A stretch of 64,000 nucleotides of DNA from Pseudomonas putida. GTDB taxonomy: Bacteria > Pseudomonadota > Gammaproteobacteria > Pseudomonadales > Pseudomonadaceae. The notes beneath the pieces are model-generated. The model was given only the letters and a program-made list of their open reading frames with translations. It did not search any database and was not told the origin of the DNA. A program made the position numbers and the translations under genes. Location: the NCBI GenBank assembly GCA_041879295.1, contig CP047152.1, forward strand, positions 3,725,501 through 3,789,500. Reading direction: 5' to 3'. Shown one piece after another: positions 10,067-18,479 of this stretch; positions within the stretch are counted from its first letter, which is position 1, and each line of letters starts with the position of its first letter.

Positions 10067-10972
10067 ATGCTAGATCGGATCGCGGAATGGAAGCGGGTTT
10101 TTGAGGCCGAAGAGAACGCCATCACTAAGGCGTTGAATCAAATGACGTGGGACATCGCGGCGTATTCATGTGTCGTAGAAATGGTACGCCAAGCTCCCAC
10201 GGTCTGCGGCGAAAAACAGCTGAACGTTTTGATCATGGACATGCTAGCTAGCGGATTCTGGGCAGGAACCATGCAGGGTATCCGTAGACTCGTAGAGGTC
10301 GAACCTATTCGCGGCCCGAGGAGCGTGTGCTCATTAGGTAGCTTAATCGCCGACATCCGCGCCTCGCGTGGAAAGCTCACGCGCCTGGTATACGTCAGGG
10401 ATATCGCTGAGCTGAATTACAATTACCGCAGCACACACGCCGCTTATGACAAATTTGCCACTGAGCAACTCCAGCAGGGAAAGCGATCGTACTGGGTGCC
10501 CACGAAATATCACTATGAGCTCGCGGTTAAGCGGCACGAGGAGTTTGACTGGCTAAGCGGGGTGAGCGCAGGTGCATCCAGACCGGATGATCTGATACGG
10601 ATCGAGGTATTCGACATGTTGGAGTCCCGCCTAGGCCGGCTATCTTCCGTCATTGAACATGTGAACGTGGACATCGCACACGCTGCAACTGAGGCTAGTC
10701 GGCAAGGGCGCATATTAGAGCGGTGGGGCCTGGCAGATGCCAAGCAAGCTTTGCGTGAAATTGCAGAAATTGCTCAGGTGGTGGGCTCCTGGTTCTGCTA
10801 CAGCGGCGCTGGCACTGTTTTGCCCTTCGCCGAGTTCGATCAGTTCGCTCATTTGGACAGCCCTCTTTTTCAAGGTGACCGCGCCAAGCTGCAGGAGATA
10901 TGGACGGACTTTGATCGTGAAGCACAATCATGGCATCTGGTCGATCCCACAGAGTGGATGCAGAGCCAATAG
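10067..10972 (+). CDS. AbiU2-like HEPN-domain hypothetical protein
   Basis: 301 residues. The ATG at 10067 has an ideal AAGGAG six bases upstream, which lies inside the alternative reading from the ATG at 10046, so the later start is chosen. The protein is all-helical with no membrane segment. It contains HVNVDIAHA (about residue 210), like the RN/H-N...IAH motif of AbiU2-type HEPN proteins, and a Trp/Arg-rich middle. It starts 136 bases from the oppositely transcribed Abi_C gene, so the two units share a divergent promoter region. Family assignment is tentative; function unknown, with a defence role plausible. Confidence 0.5.
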   Translation: MLDRIAEWKRVFEAEENAITKALNQMTWDIAAYSCVVEMVRQAPTVCGEKQLNVLIMDMLASGFWAGTMQGIRRLVEVEPIRGPRSVCSLGSLIADIRASRGKLTRLVYVRDIAELNYNYRSTHAAYDKFATEQLQQGKRSYWVPTKYHYELAVKRHEEFDWLSGVSAGASRPDDLIRIEVFDMLESRLGRLSSVIEHVNVDIAHAATEASRQGRILERWGLADAKQALREIAEIAQVVGSWFCYSGAGTVLPFAEFDQFAHLDSPLFQGDRAKLQEIWTDFDREAQSWHLVDPTEWMQSQ

Positions 10973-11126
10973 CCAACACAGAAGAATCAGAAAAGCCATT
11001 GGCCAACCTCGCTCAGATATCCAGCCCCTGCAGGTCCTCGCAAAGACTGTCGACCTCGACGCTCGCTAGCTCATTACGCACAGCTTTGCCAAAGCAACGG
11101 ATGATCAATTGGCCCGATCAGGGCCC

Positions 11127-11531
11127 TCATGCGTCCTTTGCGCCATATCCTGCATGGCATTTGGGGCATTCCCACTGACCGACAAATCGAAATTCGCTGG
11201 CCAGGTCGGTCAAGCGCATCTTGCGCTCATCGCTGTCCCAGCAAGCAGTGCAGAAGCGACCGACTTCGCCTTCAAAGGTATAAACCCCCTCAGAGTTGTA
11301 GGTGGGTTTACCTTTGTCTCGCTGCTCAATCACCTGCTTGAGCCTGACTATCTCCTCTTGCGCCAATGCTAATTTTATCTTCAATTCCCCAGACTCAAGC
11401 TTCGCATCAGCCAAGGCGCTGTGAAGATCCGCCAGTATCATTTTGAAGTCCGCATCTTCGAGCTTTTTCGAGAGGTCTCGCAGCTTCCCTGACGCTTCAA
11501 GCGCCTGCTGAATCAGTGCCATCAAATCCAT
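11127..11531 (-). CDS. Coiled-coil protein with C-terminal zinc ribbon
   Basis: 134 residues. Residues about 1-75 are a long charged helix predicted to form a coiled coil (Leu/Ala/Glu/Lys repeats). The end has two CxxC pairs, FCTACWD and ECPKCHAGYG, spaced about 30 residues, giving a four-cysteine zinc ribbon. The start has AAGGCGG upstream. Similar small zinc-ribbon proteins are scattered in Pseudomonas accessory DNA with no assigned role. It converges on the AbiU2-like gene. It could be a DNA-binding or scaffold protein; nothing in the sequence decides this. Confidence 0.65.
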   Translation of the reverse strand: MDLMALIQQALEASGKLRDLSKKLEDADFKMILADLHSALADAKLESGELKIKLALAQEEIVRLKQVIEQRDKGKPTYNSEGVYTFEGEVGRFCTACWDSDERKMRLTDLASEFRFVGQWECPKCHAGYGAKDA

Positions 11532-11722
11532 AGAAATACACCGCCTTGCTTAGTGGTATCGGTTGAGCGCATACAGTTGACAGATTGTAGGTGTGAAAGC
11601 GAAAAGGGTCGGACTTTTAGCCGCTCAGCCAGCCTGTGCTGGAGGCCTCACCTGATGGCGATCTTGACCACCATCACCGTACCGGCGGAAACTCATCGGC
11701 GACTTCAACCTTGGAGCTGATT

Positions 11723-12280
11723 ATGGATGAGCATCGCGACCCGCCTGTACGACTCGACTATTTCCGCTTAGTCAAACGCCTCAACGAACATCTAGCCAGC
11801 CTTGGTCAGGAGCGCATAGATGAGGACATGCAGGAAGCATGGGCCGGGTACTTCCAGGAAATAGCCATCACTCAGGACGAAATCGACATTATCGGTCCTT
11901 GGTACATTAAGCATTACTCCATAGGTCTCTCGATTCCTTCGCTACGTCAGTACGTGGAGCATCTTCGTAGACACTCCACCTTGCCAGACCAGCGTATCAC
12001 TGGCGGAACCGAAAGCGATGCGGTCACCATCCTCGAAGCATGCGCAGCACTGGGACTCGATCGATACCGACTTTCCGACGCGCTTTTCCAGGCTGCCGCA
12101 TTGGTTCATCACGCGGCCTATCGTGTGGATCTTCCAAACATTGATCCAGAAGATATCCGGCAGGAGATAGAGAGCCGCGCACGGCTCGCAGACTACTTCT
12201 CTCGTGACATTCTTAATGAGGCCCAGAACGGTGTCGGGGCCGCAGCCAAGCTGGGAAGAACGCTTTTTCCACGTCATTGA
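11723..12280 (+). CDS. Hypothetical protein (185 aa)
   Basis: 185 residues from the ATG at 11723, preceded by TTGGAG at good spacing; the frame is open further left to 11636, but that part is low-complexity and unlikely to be translated. The protein is acidic and helical with no signal peptide, membrane segment or cysteine motif. I do not recognise the family. It is followed by a small gene on the same strand after 48 bases, so the two may be co-transcribed. Confidence 0.55.
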   Translation: MDEHRDPPVRLDYFRLVKRLNEHLASLGQERIDEDMQEAWAGYFQEIAITQDEIDIIGPWYIKHYSIGLSIPSLRQYVEHLRRHSTLPDQRITGGTESDAVTILEACAALGLDRYRLSDALFQAAALVHHAAYRVDLPNIDPEDIRQEIESRARLADYFSRDILNEAQNGVGAAAKLGRTLFPRH

Positions 12281-12328
12281 GCATCATTTGATGCCCCCAT
12301 GGTGATGCGCCAGGGCAGGAGGAACAAC

Positions 12329-12559
12329 TTGAGTACCACTCGCGATTTAAGCAAGCCCCTACTAGTGATCGATGGTCCCGACCAAGGCGACTGGCGCGCT
12401 TGGCCGAAAGACTCTTTTGTTTCTGTGACGGTGTGGGATAGCAAACGAGTCAGCGAGCAGCCACCGCCGGTCACTTACCGTCTGCGTCACCATGCCTGCC
12501 AAGGTCTGGTGTGGGCCAGTGAAGATGGGCAGGACCTGAGCGATCCGGCTCAATCTTGA
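12329..12559 (+). CDS. Small hypothetical protein (76 aa), TTG start
   Basis: 76 residues if translation starts at the TTG at 12329, which has a perfect AGGAGG six bases upstream. An ATG at 12299 in the same frame has no such site. It contains PLLVIDGPDQGDWRAWPKDSF and a Trp/His-rich end. No domain is recognised. It sits 48 bases after the 185-residue gene and before a receptor remnant on the other strand. Confidence 0.5.
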   Translation: MSTTRDLSKPLLVIDGPDQGDWRAWPKDSFVSVTVWDSKRVSEQPPPVTYRLRHHACQGLVWASEDGQDLSDPAQS

Positions 12560-12588
12560 GTGCTAGCAATAACCGGAGTGATGCGTAG

Positions 12589-12720
12589 TCAGAAACGGTA
12601 ATCGACCCCAAGGCTAGCGCTGCGGGGAGCCCCTGGGTAGTTGGAGTTGTCGCTGCTAGCTTTGGCAGATACGAAGTACTCTCGATTCCACGGTTTGTCG
12701 CCGCTCACATCGTAATCCTG
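12589..12720 (-). pseudogene. C-terminal remnant of a TonB-dependent receptor
   Basis: Reading the minus strand down to the TGA at 12589-12591 gives about 43 codons ending YPGAPRSASLGVDYRF then stop. This Arg-Ser-x-x-Leu-Gly-x-x-Tyr-Arg-Phe ending is the last beta strand of TonB-dependent siderophore receptors. The frame before it (KPWNREYFVSAKASSD) also fits such barrels. No upstream part is present, so this is a leftover from an earlier gene broken by insertion or deletion in the island. Confidence 0.6.
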
Positions 12721-12721
12721 A

Positions 12722-12931
12722 CCGCAGTATCCACCTGCCAAAGCGGCTGTCGTATTCGAACCGGTCGATACCTTCGAAACTCGTCGTAGGGAGGCTCGCC
12801 TTTGGGACCTTCATCTGCCGCCGGAGGCAGTGGGATGCGGCATCCGAGCCAAAACACTCGCGGTTGATCGGAAAAACAAGCGTCGTAAGCTGAGTGCCGC
12901 ATACTGCTATCTGCGCTTTGAAAATCCCTGA
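12722..12931 (+). other. Open frame without start, possible gene remnant
   Basis: The plus strand is open for about 69 codons up to the TGA at 12929 and has protein-like composition (DTFETRRREARLW, LAVDRKNKRRKLSAAYCYLR), but no ATG or GTG with a ribosome site. I do not recognise the family. It may be the 3' end of a gene cut by the same event that left the receptor remnant next to it. No intact gene is seen between 12560 and 12986. Confidence 0.3.
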
Positions 12932-12986
12932 TGGATTCCAGCCCTCTGTGATGCTGCGGTCTGTAGCCCCTTAGCTGGAGGTGCTT

Positions 12987-13649
12987 ATGAGCACTCCCTT
13001 TGCGCGCATCCAATCTAGGTGCAAGCCTGCCGCTGCATCGGACACGACTGACAACAAGGTAGCCTTGATTGCCACCTTGTCGATTGAGGCCAATTCAGAC
13101 CGTACGATCGATGCGTACCTCGGCGGGCTGCAGATGTACAACGACCTTTTCGAGTGGAGGCTAAACGAATATCCCAAAAAAGCGCTCGACTTCATTATCG
13201 ACTGCTTCCTCCCCGCAGAATCGGTACCCCAATCGATTTTGGAGAAAGGCGTTTCTGCAGGCAGAATCCGCTCTAAGCTTTTCCAAACCGGAGACTGGAT
13301 ATCAGCCAAGCAGTGGATTTATCTGGCATCGTCCTCCAACCCTGGCGTCGAGATAGACCCTGATGAGTTGTTGGCCAATGGGAAGATTTTTTCTCTAAGA
13401 CCGGGTAAGGTTGATTTTTTCCCTACATACGGCTTAGACGGTCGCAATGGATACCAACCGATCCACATCCTTTGCGATGTGTTGTCGGTGCTATCTGCCC
13501 GGATGAACGCCTGGTCAATCGCAGTATGGTTCCAGTCCGAAAATAGTTCTCTCGGCGGTGTCGCGCCGAAAGTATTGCTGGCGTTCGCACCAGACAAGGT
13601 CCTGGCGGCGGCAAAGGGCAAACCTAGACGGAATCGTGTGAGCAGATAA
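12987..13649 (+). CDS. Protein with C-terminal MbcA/ParS/Xre antitoxin-like (DUF2384-like) domain
   Basis: 220 residues from the ATG at 12987, placed five bases after GGAGG (a GTG at 12981 overlaps that site). The C-terminal third holds ARMNAWSIAVWFQSENSSLGG then APKVLLAFAPDKVLAAA, the pattern of the toxin-binding domain of Xre/MbcA/ParS antitoxins (Trp-x-x-Ala-x-Trp-Leu/Phe ... Leu-Gly-Gly ... Pro ... Leu-Leu). The middle contains FFPTYGLDGRNGYQP, which is common in Pseudomonas members of this group. No RES-domain toxin lies next to it. Likely an orphan antitoxin-like regulator. Confidence 0.6.
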   Translation: MSTPFARIQSRCKPAAASDTTDNKVALIATLSIEANSDRTIDAYLGGLQMYNDLFEWRLNEYPKKALDFIIDCFLPAESVPQSILEKGVSAGRIRSKLFQTGDWISAKQWIYLASSSNPGVEIDPDELLANGKIFSLRPGKVDFFPTYGLDGRNGYQPIHILCDVLSVLSARMNAWSIAVWFQSENSSLGGVAPKVLLAFAPDKVLAAAKGKPRRNRVSR

Positions 13650-13801
13650 TTGTATTCAGATCCCGTGTAAGGGTTTAAAACGTGTCTCGACCCGGTGTCC
13701 GTGGCCGACGATGTTTTTGAGGGCGCTCTGCCATATGCGTATGCGACGCTCGGCGCCTGAAGCACTATACAACTGCCGAATGGCACTTGAAGGAATATAA
13801 G

Positions 13802-14098
13802 ATGAGCAGCAAACAAGCACCTCCGAGGCACCACATTCAACGACCTCTCTTCCGCGATTGCTATTCGACAGTAATCAGGGCAGTTGACGCCCGCTATGAC
13901 GTACGCGGCTATTTGCTGGCGGAACTTGTGAAGCTATGCTTAAAGAATCGAGCGACAATCCCGCCTGCCAGACGCCGTTACTACGAATGCAATGTTCAGG
14001 AGCAAGCCATAACTTATTTGGAGCAATGTACGAGTCGTCTACTATTTGGCCCTAATGGACGATTCTCGCCCGACGAGTACCGATACAGCCAATATTGA
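13802..14098 (+). CDS. Small hypothetical protein (98 aa)
   Basis: 98 residues, ATG at 13802 behind GAAGGA. It is basic (many Arg) and contains YDVRGYLLAELVKLCLKNR and PPARRRYYECNVQEQAI. No signal peptide or known domain. It lies 152 bases after the antitoxin-like gene on the same strand. Basic charge would fit a nucleic-acid-binding protein, but this is only a guess. Confidence 0.5.
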   Translation: MSSKQAPPRHHIQRPLFRDCYSTVIRAVDARYDVRGYLLAELVKLCLKNRATIPPARRRYYECNVQEQAITYLEQCTSRLLFGPNGRFSPDEYRYSQY

Positions 14099-14208
14099 TG
14101 TTCTTGAGGGTTCAGCTCAAGCGTGATTATTGACCCAATACCAATTTAACCATCAAAAAAATCACTACCGGAACCGCCGCGTCTGGATTGAGAACATGAC
14201 ACATCCAG

Positions 14209-14475
14209 TTACCAGTACACGCCATATTCGATTCGTAGTAAAAAATCCACTACTTGTTCGAAGCCAGAATGACTAACAAGCAACGCACAAGGTGAATTCC
14301 AGCCAAGGCCTAACGCCCGATCAGACATCCAACGCGTCGCAAGGGCTCGCCGTCCGAACACTCGTTGCGCCACAGATAAAATCCAAGCTTTTCGCCATTC
14401 GTAATAGCGCTGATCAGCGGACCAACATCCCAATTGAGCAGCCTCGTTAGGGCCGATGAGGCGAGCCGGTACCAT
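14209..14475 (-). CDS. Small MbcA/ParS/Xre antitoxin-like protein
   Basis: 88 residues from the ATG at 14475 with GAGGAG eight bases upstream; the open frame extends to 14520 but without a better site. The second half matches the DUF2384 toxin-binding domain: RRALATRWMSDRALGLG, then CALLVSHSGFEQVVDFLLRI and a final YGVYW. The usual partner is a RES-domain NAD-degrading toxin, which is absent from the neighbourhood. It is transcribed against its neighbours. Either an orphan antitoxin or the survivor of a lost toxin-antitoxin pair. Confidence 0.6.
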   Translation of the reverse strand: MVPARLIGPNEAAQLGCWSADQRYYEWRKAWILSVAQRVFGRRALATRWMSDRALGLGWNSPCALLVSHSGFEQVVDFLLRIEYGVYW

Positions 14476-14518
14476 TGTCAAAGCTCCTCTAGGCCAGGCC
14501 AAAAACCATAGGAGCAGC

Positions 14519-14647
14519 ATGTTAACTCAGATAAGTCTGGAGCCAGAAGCCTGGAGCGAATGTCACCTTGAGGGTATTTTTCAAGAGATCAAGCAGGCGG
14601 AGGATTACATCAACCGATCGATTTACCCTGACCAGCTTGCATCCTAG
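14519..14647 (+). CDS. Very small hypothetical protein (42 aa)
   Basis: 42 residues from the ATG at 14519, five bases after AGGAG. It is acidic, helical and ends tail-to-tail with the HTH controller gene, overlapping its stop by four bases. No family is recognised. The good ribosome site is the only positive evidence beyond the frame itself. Confidence 0.4.
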   Translation: MLTQISLEPEAWSECHLEGIFQEIKQAEDYINRSIYPDQLAS

Positions 14648-14883
14648 CCGCACAGGTCTGTGGGCAGAAGCGATTGCGGGGTACATCTCAGCTCGGTCGC
14701 TATCCGATAGAGCTTCTCAATAGTCAGATTCACCTCCCCTCTCTCTATACGCCCTATGTAGCTCCGATCCATCTGGCAGGCGAAAGCTAAAGCGTCTTGC
14801 GAAATCCCAACCATCACTCTCTGCTCTCGGACTTTGCGTCCTAGAGCCCTCGCCAACTTTTGCATATCCGCCTCGGTGTACAT
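14644..14883 (-). CDS. XRE-family HTH controller-type regulator
   Basis: 79 residues, almost entirely one helix-turn-helix domain: LGRKVREQRVMVGISQDALA (helices 1-2), MDRSYIGRIERGEVNLTI (recognition helix region), ending in PQSLLPTDL. Size and layout match SinR-like and restriction-modification controller (C) proteins. It is divergent from the 189-residue/helicase unit, with 84 bases between starts that contain a perfect palindrome over a -10 box. Inferred role: repressor or timer of that unit and of itself. Confidence 0.85.
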   Translation of the reverse strand: MYTEADMQKLARALGRKVREQRVMVGISQDALAFACQMDRSYIGRIERGEVNLTIEKLYRIATELRCTPQSLLPTDLCG

Positions 14884-14920
14884 AAGGCGGGACTATCAGC
14901 GTTTGCGGGTTGATCGGCGA

Positions 14921-14934
14921 CGGATTATAATCCG
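14921..14934. promoter_or_regulatory. Palindromic operator overlapping a -10 box
   Basis: A perfect 14-bp palindrome CGGATTATAATCCG lies between the divergent HTH gene and the 189-residue gene. Its centre is TATAAT at 14926-14931, and the same hexamer is read on the other strand. This is a natural site for the HTH dimer to block RNA polymerase. A -35-like TTTGCG lies 18 bases upstream on the plus strand. Confidence 0.55.
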
Positions 14935-14967
14935 CATTTGATGTATTTCTGCTAGCTAGGTGCCTGT

Positions 14968-15537
14968 ATGAAACCGGCTTCATTCGCTCTCGACAGGCAC
15001 GTCTATGAGCTTCTACAAAGCGGCGAGCTAGACAGCTTTACCTGTCGCGGCCTTCGAGACGCCTATGCCCGGTCATATGGCGTAGCGCGCGAGCATACTT
15101 CTGATCTCCGGCGCTATATTTTTAGGCAGATCCTCCGCCTCGAAAGGATCGAATGGGTCGTACGAGACCCAGAAAAGCGCGGCCGCGACCAGCTCTATCA
15201 CCTCCAGGATCTACCACCTTCAGTCAACCTCCGCTTGATTGACGAGGGGTATCAATTCTTCGCCCCTCGCGCCGAGCTACCTGCGGACGACACCGAAAAA
15301 GGTGCCTCGACCAACGAGCACACAGCTCGACGTCTCCAGGCAATGGTCAAAGAAACCCGATTGGACTTCCTCACCTCAATGGGCGAAGCGGAAAGGTACA
15401 AGCAACTGTTGGAAGACCTGCCACACCTCCACTCGAAGCTGGAAAGCGACTACGTGGAAGCGAGAGATCGTAGCTCCCGCCTGCTAGGTCACCTCAAAGC
15501 GGTCGAAAAAACCCTAAAAATACTAGGTATTGAATGA
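14968..15537 (+). CDS. Hypothetical protein co-transcribed with a helicase (189 aa)
   Basis: 189 residues. The first 80 (YELLQSGELDSFTCRGLRDAY, then RRYIFRQILRLERIEWVVRD) look like a winged-helix DNA-binding fold. The last 80 are a charged coiled-coil helix (ERYKQLLEDLPHLHSKLESDY). Its stop overlaps the helicase start as ATGA, so the two proteins are made together and probably work together. It could load or regulate the helicase. I do not recognise a named family. Confidence 0.7.
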   Translation: MKPASFALDRHVYELLQSGELDSFTCRGLRDAYARSYGVAREHTSDLRRYIFRQILRLERIEWVVRDPEKRGRDQLYHLQDLPPSVNLRLIDEGYQFFAPRAELPADDTEKGASTNEHTARRLQAMVKETRLDFLTSMGEAERYKQLLEDLPHLHSKLESDYVEARDRSSRLLGHLKAVEKTLKILGIE

Positions 15538-16922
15538 GCAGTGTTCTAAGAGAGTGGCAGACCTCATGTATCGAGAAAGCACTACGACACTTTCAGGTAA
15601 ATAGGCATTTCTTTTGCCAAGCAACGCCAGGAGCAGGCAAGACGAGAATGGCTGGCGAATTGGCAAAAGAGCTGCTCAAAAAAAATGTTATCGATCTTGT
15701 GTTGTGCTTCGCGCCGTCCTGCCAAGTAGTCGATGGTTTCAGGGCTACGTTCTCAAAAATACTTGGGCGTCGAATGGACGGATATGTGGGAGCAATTGGT
15801 GATGCTTCTACTTACCAAGGCATGGATACGAAAGGTGAGGAATTTTGGGACCTATTTGAACAGTATCGGATATTAGCGATATTTGACGAAATTCATCACT
15901 GCGCGGGTTATGACCTTCAATCCAGCAACACTTGGGGAGCGACAATTATATCCAAAATACAAAATCAAGCGACATTCACTTTGTCTTTGTCGGGCACGCC
16001 TTGGAGAACAGATGATAAAGCCATTGCACTTGGACGCTACTCAGCGCCTGCTGGAGCGTTGGCCCGTGATTATCACTATGGACTTCAACAGGCTATTGAC
16101 GACAAGATTTGTAGATCCCCGAGAATAACCTTAGTTGACAACCACAACCTACAGTTAACCCAAAAAAACCAACAGAGCCGACTAACATCTAATTACGACA
16201 GCTTCGCCCATTTACTTGAAAGCTCACCGCTTTGCTTTGAAGACATTCTATGGAATGAAGACGTAATAGATCATATTCTCGACCTAGGCTGTCGAAAACT
16301 ATCTGAAATCAGGAAAGGAAACCCATCTGCTGCTGGACTTATCGTTGCATCTGACACTAATCACGCTAAGTTAATCGAGAGTAAGCTCAAACGCCGCGGC
16401 GAAAACTGTCGCGTGGCTACGTCGAAAACTGGTAGCGCTCAAGATAAAATCAACGAGTTTAGATCTGGGATTGGTTGCTGGATTGTTGCGGTAGGCATGA
16501 TTAGCGAGGGCACTGACATTCCTCGCTTACAAGTATGCTGTTACCTGAGTCGCATTCGCACAGAACTGCACTATCGTCAGGTCTTGGGCAGAATTCTCAG
16601 ACGAACAGGGGTCAACGATGATCAAGCTTGGTTATTTGTGGTAGCCGAACCTTCACTTATAGAATACTCGCGACGGCTCTCTGATGATCTGCCTCAAGAC
16701 CTGGCTGTTATCAGCATGCAGACTGTACCGCGACCCCAGGAGAAAGAAGCTTTAACAGGCGGAGAAAACAAAGGTATCGACACCTGGCCGATCCTCACAG
16801 CCGATACTGGCCGCCCCTCCAAAGTGGATTACCTTGAATCTGCTCCAAATTCGCACTCATCAACGAGCTACGAATTGAGCGTATCGTCACAGTTTCGAGC
16901 CGAACTGTTAGAAATCTCATAG
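15534..16922 (+). CDS. Superfamily 2 DEAD/DEAH-type helicase
   Basis: 462 residues. Motif I is ATPGAGKT at 30-37, motif II is DEIH at 118-121, motif III is SLSGTPWRTD (about 153-162), and motif VI is QVLGRILRRTG near 360; motif V reads GMISEGTDIPRL. The set is complete, so ATPase activity is expected. There is no attached nuclease or methylase domain; it resembles the stand-alone helicases related to type I/III restriction and RecG-like repair enzymes. It overlaps the upstream gene by ATGA and ends 168 bases before gmtY, with AT-rich DNA between. Confidence 0.85.
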   Translation: MSSVLREWQTSCIEKALRHFQVNRHFFCQATPGAGKTRMAGELAKELLKKNVIDLVLCFAPSCQVVDGFRATFSKILGRRMDGYVGAIGDASTYQGMDTKGEEFWDLFEQYRILAIFDEIHHCAGYDLQSSNTWGATIISKIQNQATFTLSLSGTPWRTDDKAIALGRYSAPAGALARDYHYGLQQAIDDKICRSPRITLVDNHNLQLTQKNQQSRLTSNYDSFAHLLESSPLCFEDILWNEDVIDHILDLGCRKLSEIRKGNPSAAGLIVASDTNHAKLIESKLKRRGENCRVATSKTGSAQDKINEFRSGIGCWIVAVGMISEGTDIPRLQVCCYLSRIRTELHYRQVLGRILRRTGVNDDQAWLFVVAEPSLIEYSRRLSDDLPQDLAVISMQTVPRPQEKEALTGGENKGIDTWPILTADTGRPSKVDYLESAPNSHSSTSYELSVSSQFRAELLEIS

Positions 16923-17090
16923 ACTTAGATTAGAGCGAGCCTTAAAACTAGCCAGACTACACAATTGCGCATACCAAGAACTAGTCTAGACTATGAGTGC
17001 AGCTCTGCGAACATCGGTTTGCAATAAGCTTTTGAAAACCTAGATACAAAACCTGCTTACGATCCTAACGATACTTGCCAGGTAATTGCG

Positions 17091-18446
17091 ATGGCTTACA
17101 TCATAAAGATTAAAGCACGCTACCAAAACGATCAAACCGGCCGTACCATTAAGCTCCCTGCTTTATGGACCGAAAGCGGCGTATTAGTATCACACCTTCG
17201 CTACCTGGCTGACAACAGCAAGAAGAGCTCATCCTGGAAAGAGAAGTCCACACAAGCCGTTAAGCTACTAATAGAGTATATTAATGCCAATGTGGGATTA
17301 TTTAAGAAAACAACAAAACTTCTCGCATCATTTGCAAGAGCTTTAGAAGAGGGCACCGTAGATCCAAGAACATTAAAAGACCCCTCGCAACTCTTTTGGC
17401 TACCAAAATCTAGCGAACACTGCTCAGACCTCCTGTTCCTAATAACAGACTATACCGACTGGCTAAGCCGTCAAAGTGACTTTAAAATAAAGCTCGCCAA
17501 TCCTTTCAGACAAGCCACCTCTACGGAGCAGCGGATGAACTGGTGCGCCTTCCACAATAAACGAAACAGAGTCTTTTTGAATCACCTTGTGGACCCGGAC
17601 AAACACGTCGAAGCGTTAAGCACCATTCGCGAAGTAACAGGACCACAGCGCCCCACCGAAAACATTGCACCCGCGAAAAGATTTCCTGAAGACAAAATTG
17701 ATCTCTTGATGAAAGCGGGATTTATTATTCTGAACACCAAGAAGTCCGACATGCCGCGCCCTGACTACAAGGGCCAGGCATTAACGCTGCTCATGCACTA
17801 CGGAGGCTTGCGCAAATCTGAAGCACTGCACCTTTACTTGTCAGATATCATTCTAGACGAGAAAAAAAACGAGGCCATTGTAAGGGTCTATCATCCGTCT
17901 AACGGAAAGTCACCTGACGAGCAATACCCTACCAGAAAGCAATTTTTAGCAATACATTACGGGCTATTGCCCCGAACTGAATACCTGAAAACAGAACGGC
18001 TGCATTTAGGGTGGAAAAACCCAGTACTTGACAACAAAGATGGTTACTTTTCAGTTCAGTTCTTCCCACCCCATAAAGCCGCAGAGTTCTTGAGTGTATG
18101 GATTAAGTATCTTAAAGAACAGCGCACCGACCCAGATTCATCACACGACCACCCTTATGCATTCACCAATTCAAAGGGAGAGCCTGAAACTCTAAAAAAC
18201 GCCCAACGCCTACATAAGTCGGCTGTGGAGCGAATTGGCCTACTGCACCGAAAATTAGTTGGCACAAGCGAGCACGGGCATCGGCACAGCTATGGATACA
18301 GGCTTCGAGAAAATGGATTCAATCAAATTGAAATCCAAAAGTGCATGCACCATAGAAGCCCCGATTCATGCTTAGTTTATATTCAGCCGACACATGAAGA
18401 GATACGACAAAAAATGTCAATAATCGATAAAAGCAGCCTACACTAA
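17091..18446 (+). CDS. gmtY: Gamma-mobile-trio tyrosine recombinase GmtY
   Basis: 451 residues. The tyrosine-recombinase catalytic set is complete: Arg241 in HYGGLRKSEALHL, His395-x-x-Arg398 in EHGHRHSYGYRL, His420/421 in KCMHHRSPDS and Tyr430 in CLVYIQP. The N-terminal 200 residues form the core-binding part (helical, Lys-rich). It is the first gene of the trio, 33 bases before gmtZ. Name rests on length, order with gmtZ and gmtX, and family memory. It would cut and join DNA at the island ends. Codons are AT-rich compared with the core genes to the right. Confidence 0.8.
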   Translation: MAYIIKIKARYQNDQTGRTIKLPALWTESGVLVSHLRYLADNSKKSSSWKEKSTQAVKLLIEYINANVGLFKKTTKLLASFARALEEGTVDPRTLKDPSQLFWLPKSSEHCSDLLFLITDYTDWLSRQSDFKIKLANPFRQATSTEQRMNWCAFHNKRNRVFLNHLVDPDKHVEALSTIREVTGPQRPTENIAPAKRFPEDKIDLLMKAGFIILNTKKSDMPRPDYKGQALTLLMHYGGLRKSEALHLYLSDIILDEKKNEAIVRVYHPSNGKSPDEQYPTRKQFLAIHYGLLPRTEYLKTERLHLGWKNPVLDNKDGYFSVQFFPPHKAAEFLSVWIKYLKEQRTDPDSSHDHPYAFTNSKGEPETLKNAQRLHKSAVERIGLLHRKLVGTSEHGHRHSYGYRLRENGFNQIEIQKCMHHRSPDSCLVYIQPTHEEIRQKMSIIDKSSLH

Positions 18447-18479
18447 ATCATTATTTCTGCGGACTCAAGGTGAGGCTCC

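Noticed and set aside
12705..13013. 102-codon minus-strand frame across the remnant zone
   Set aside because: Spans the join of two fragments and the start of the next gene; composition is His/Arg/Pro-rich without family features.
15534..16922. Helicase as part of a type I or III restriction system
   Set aside because: No methylase, specificity or nuclease domain nearby; motifs alone only support an SF2 ATPase.
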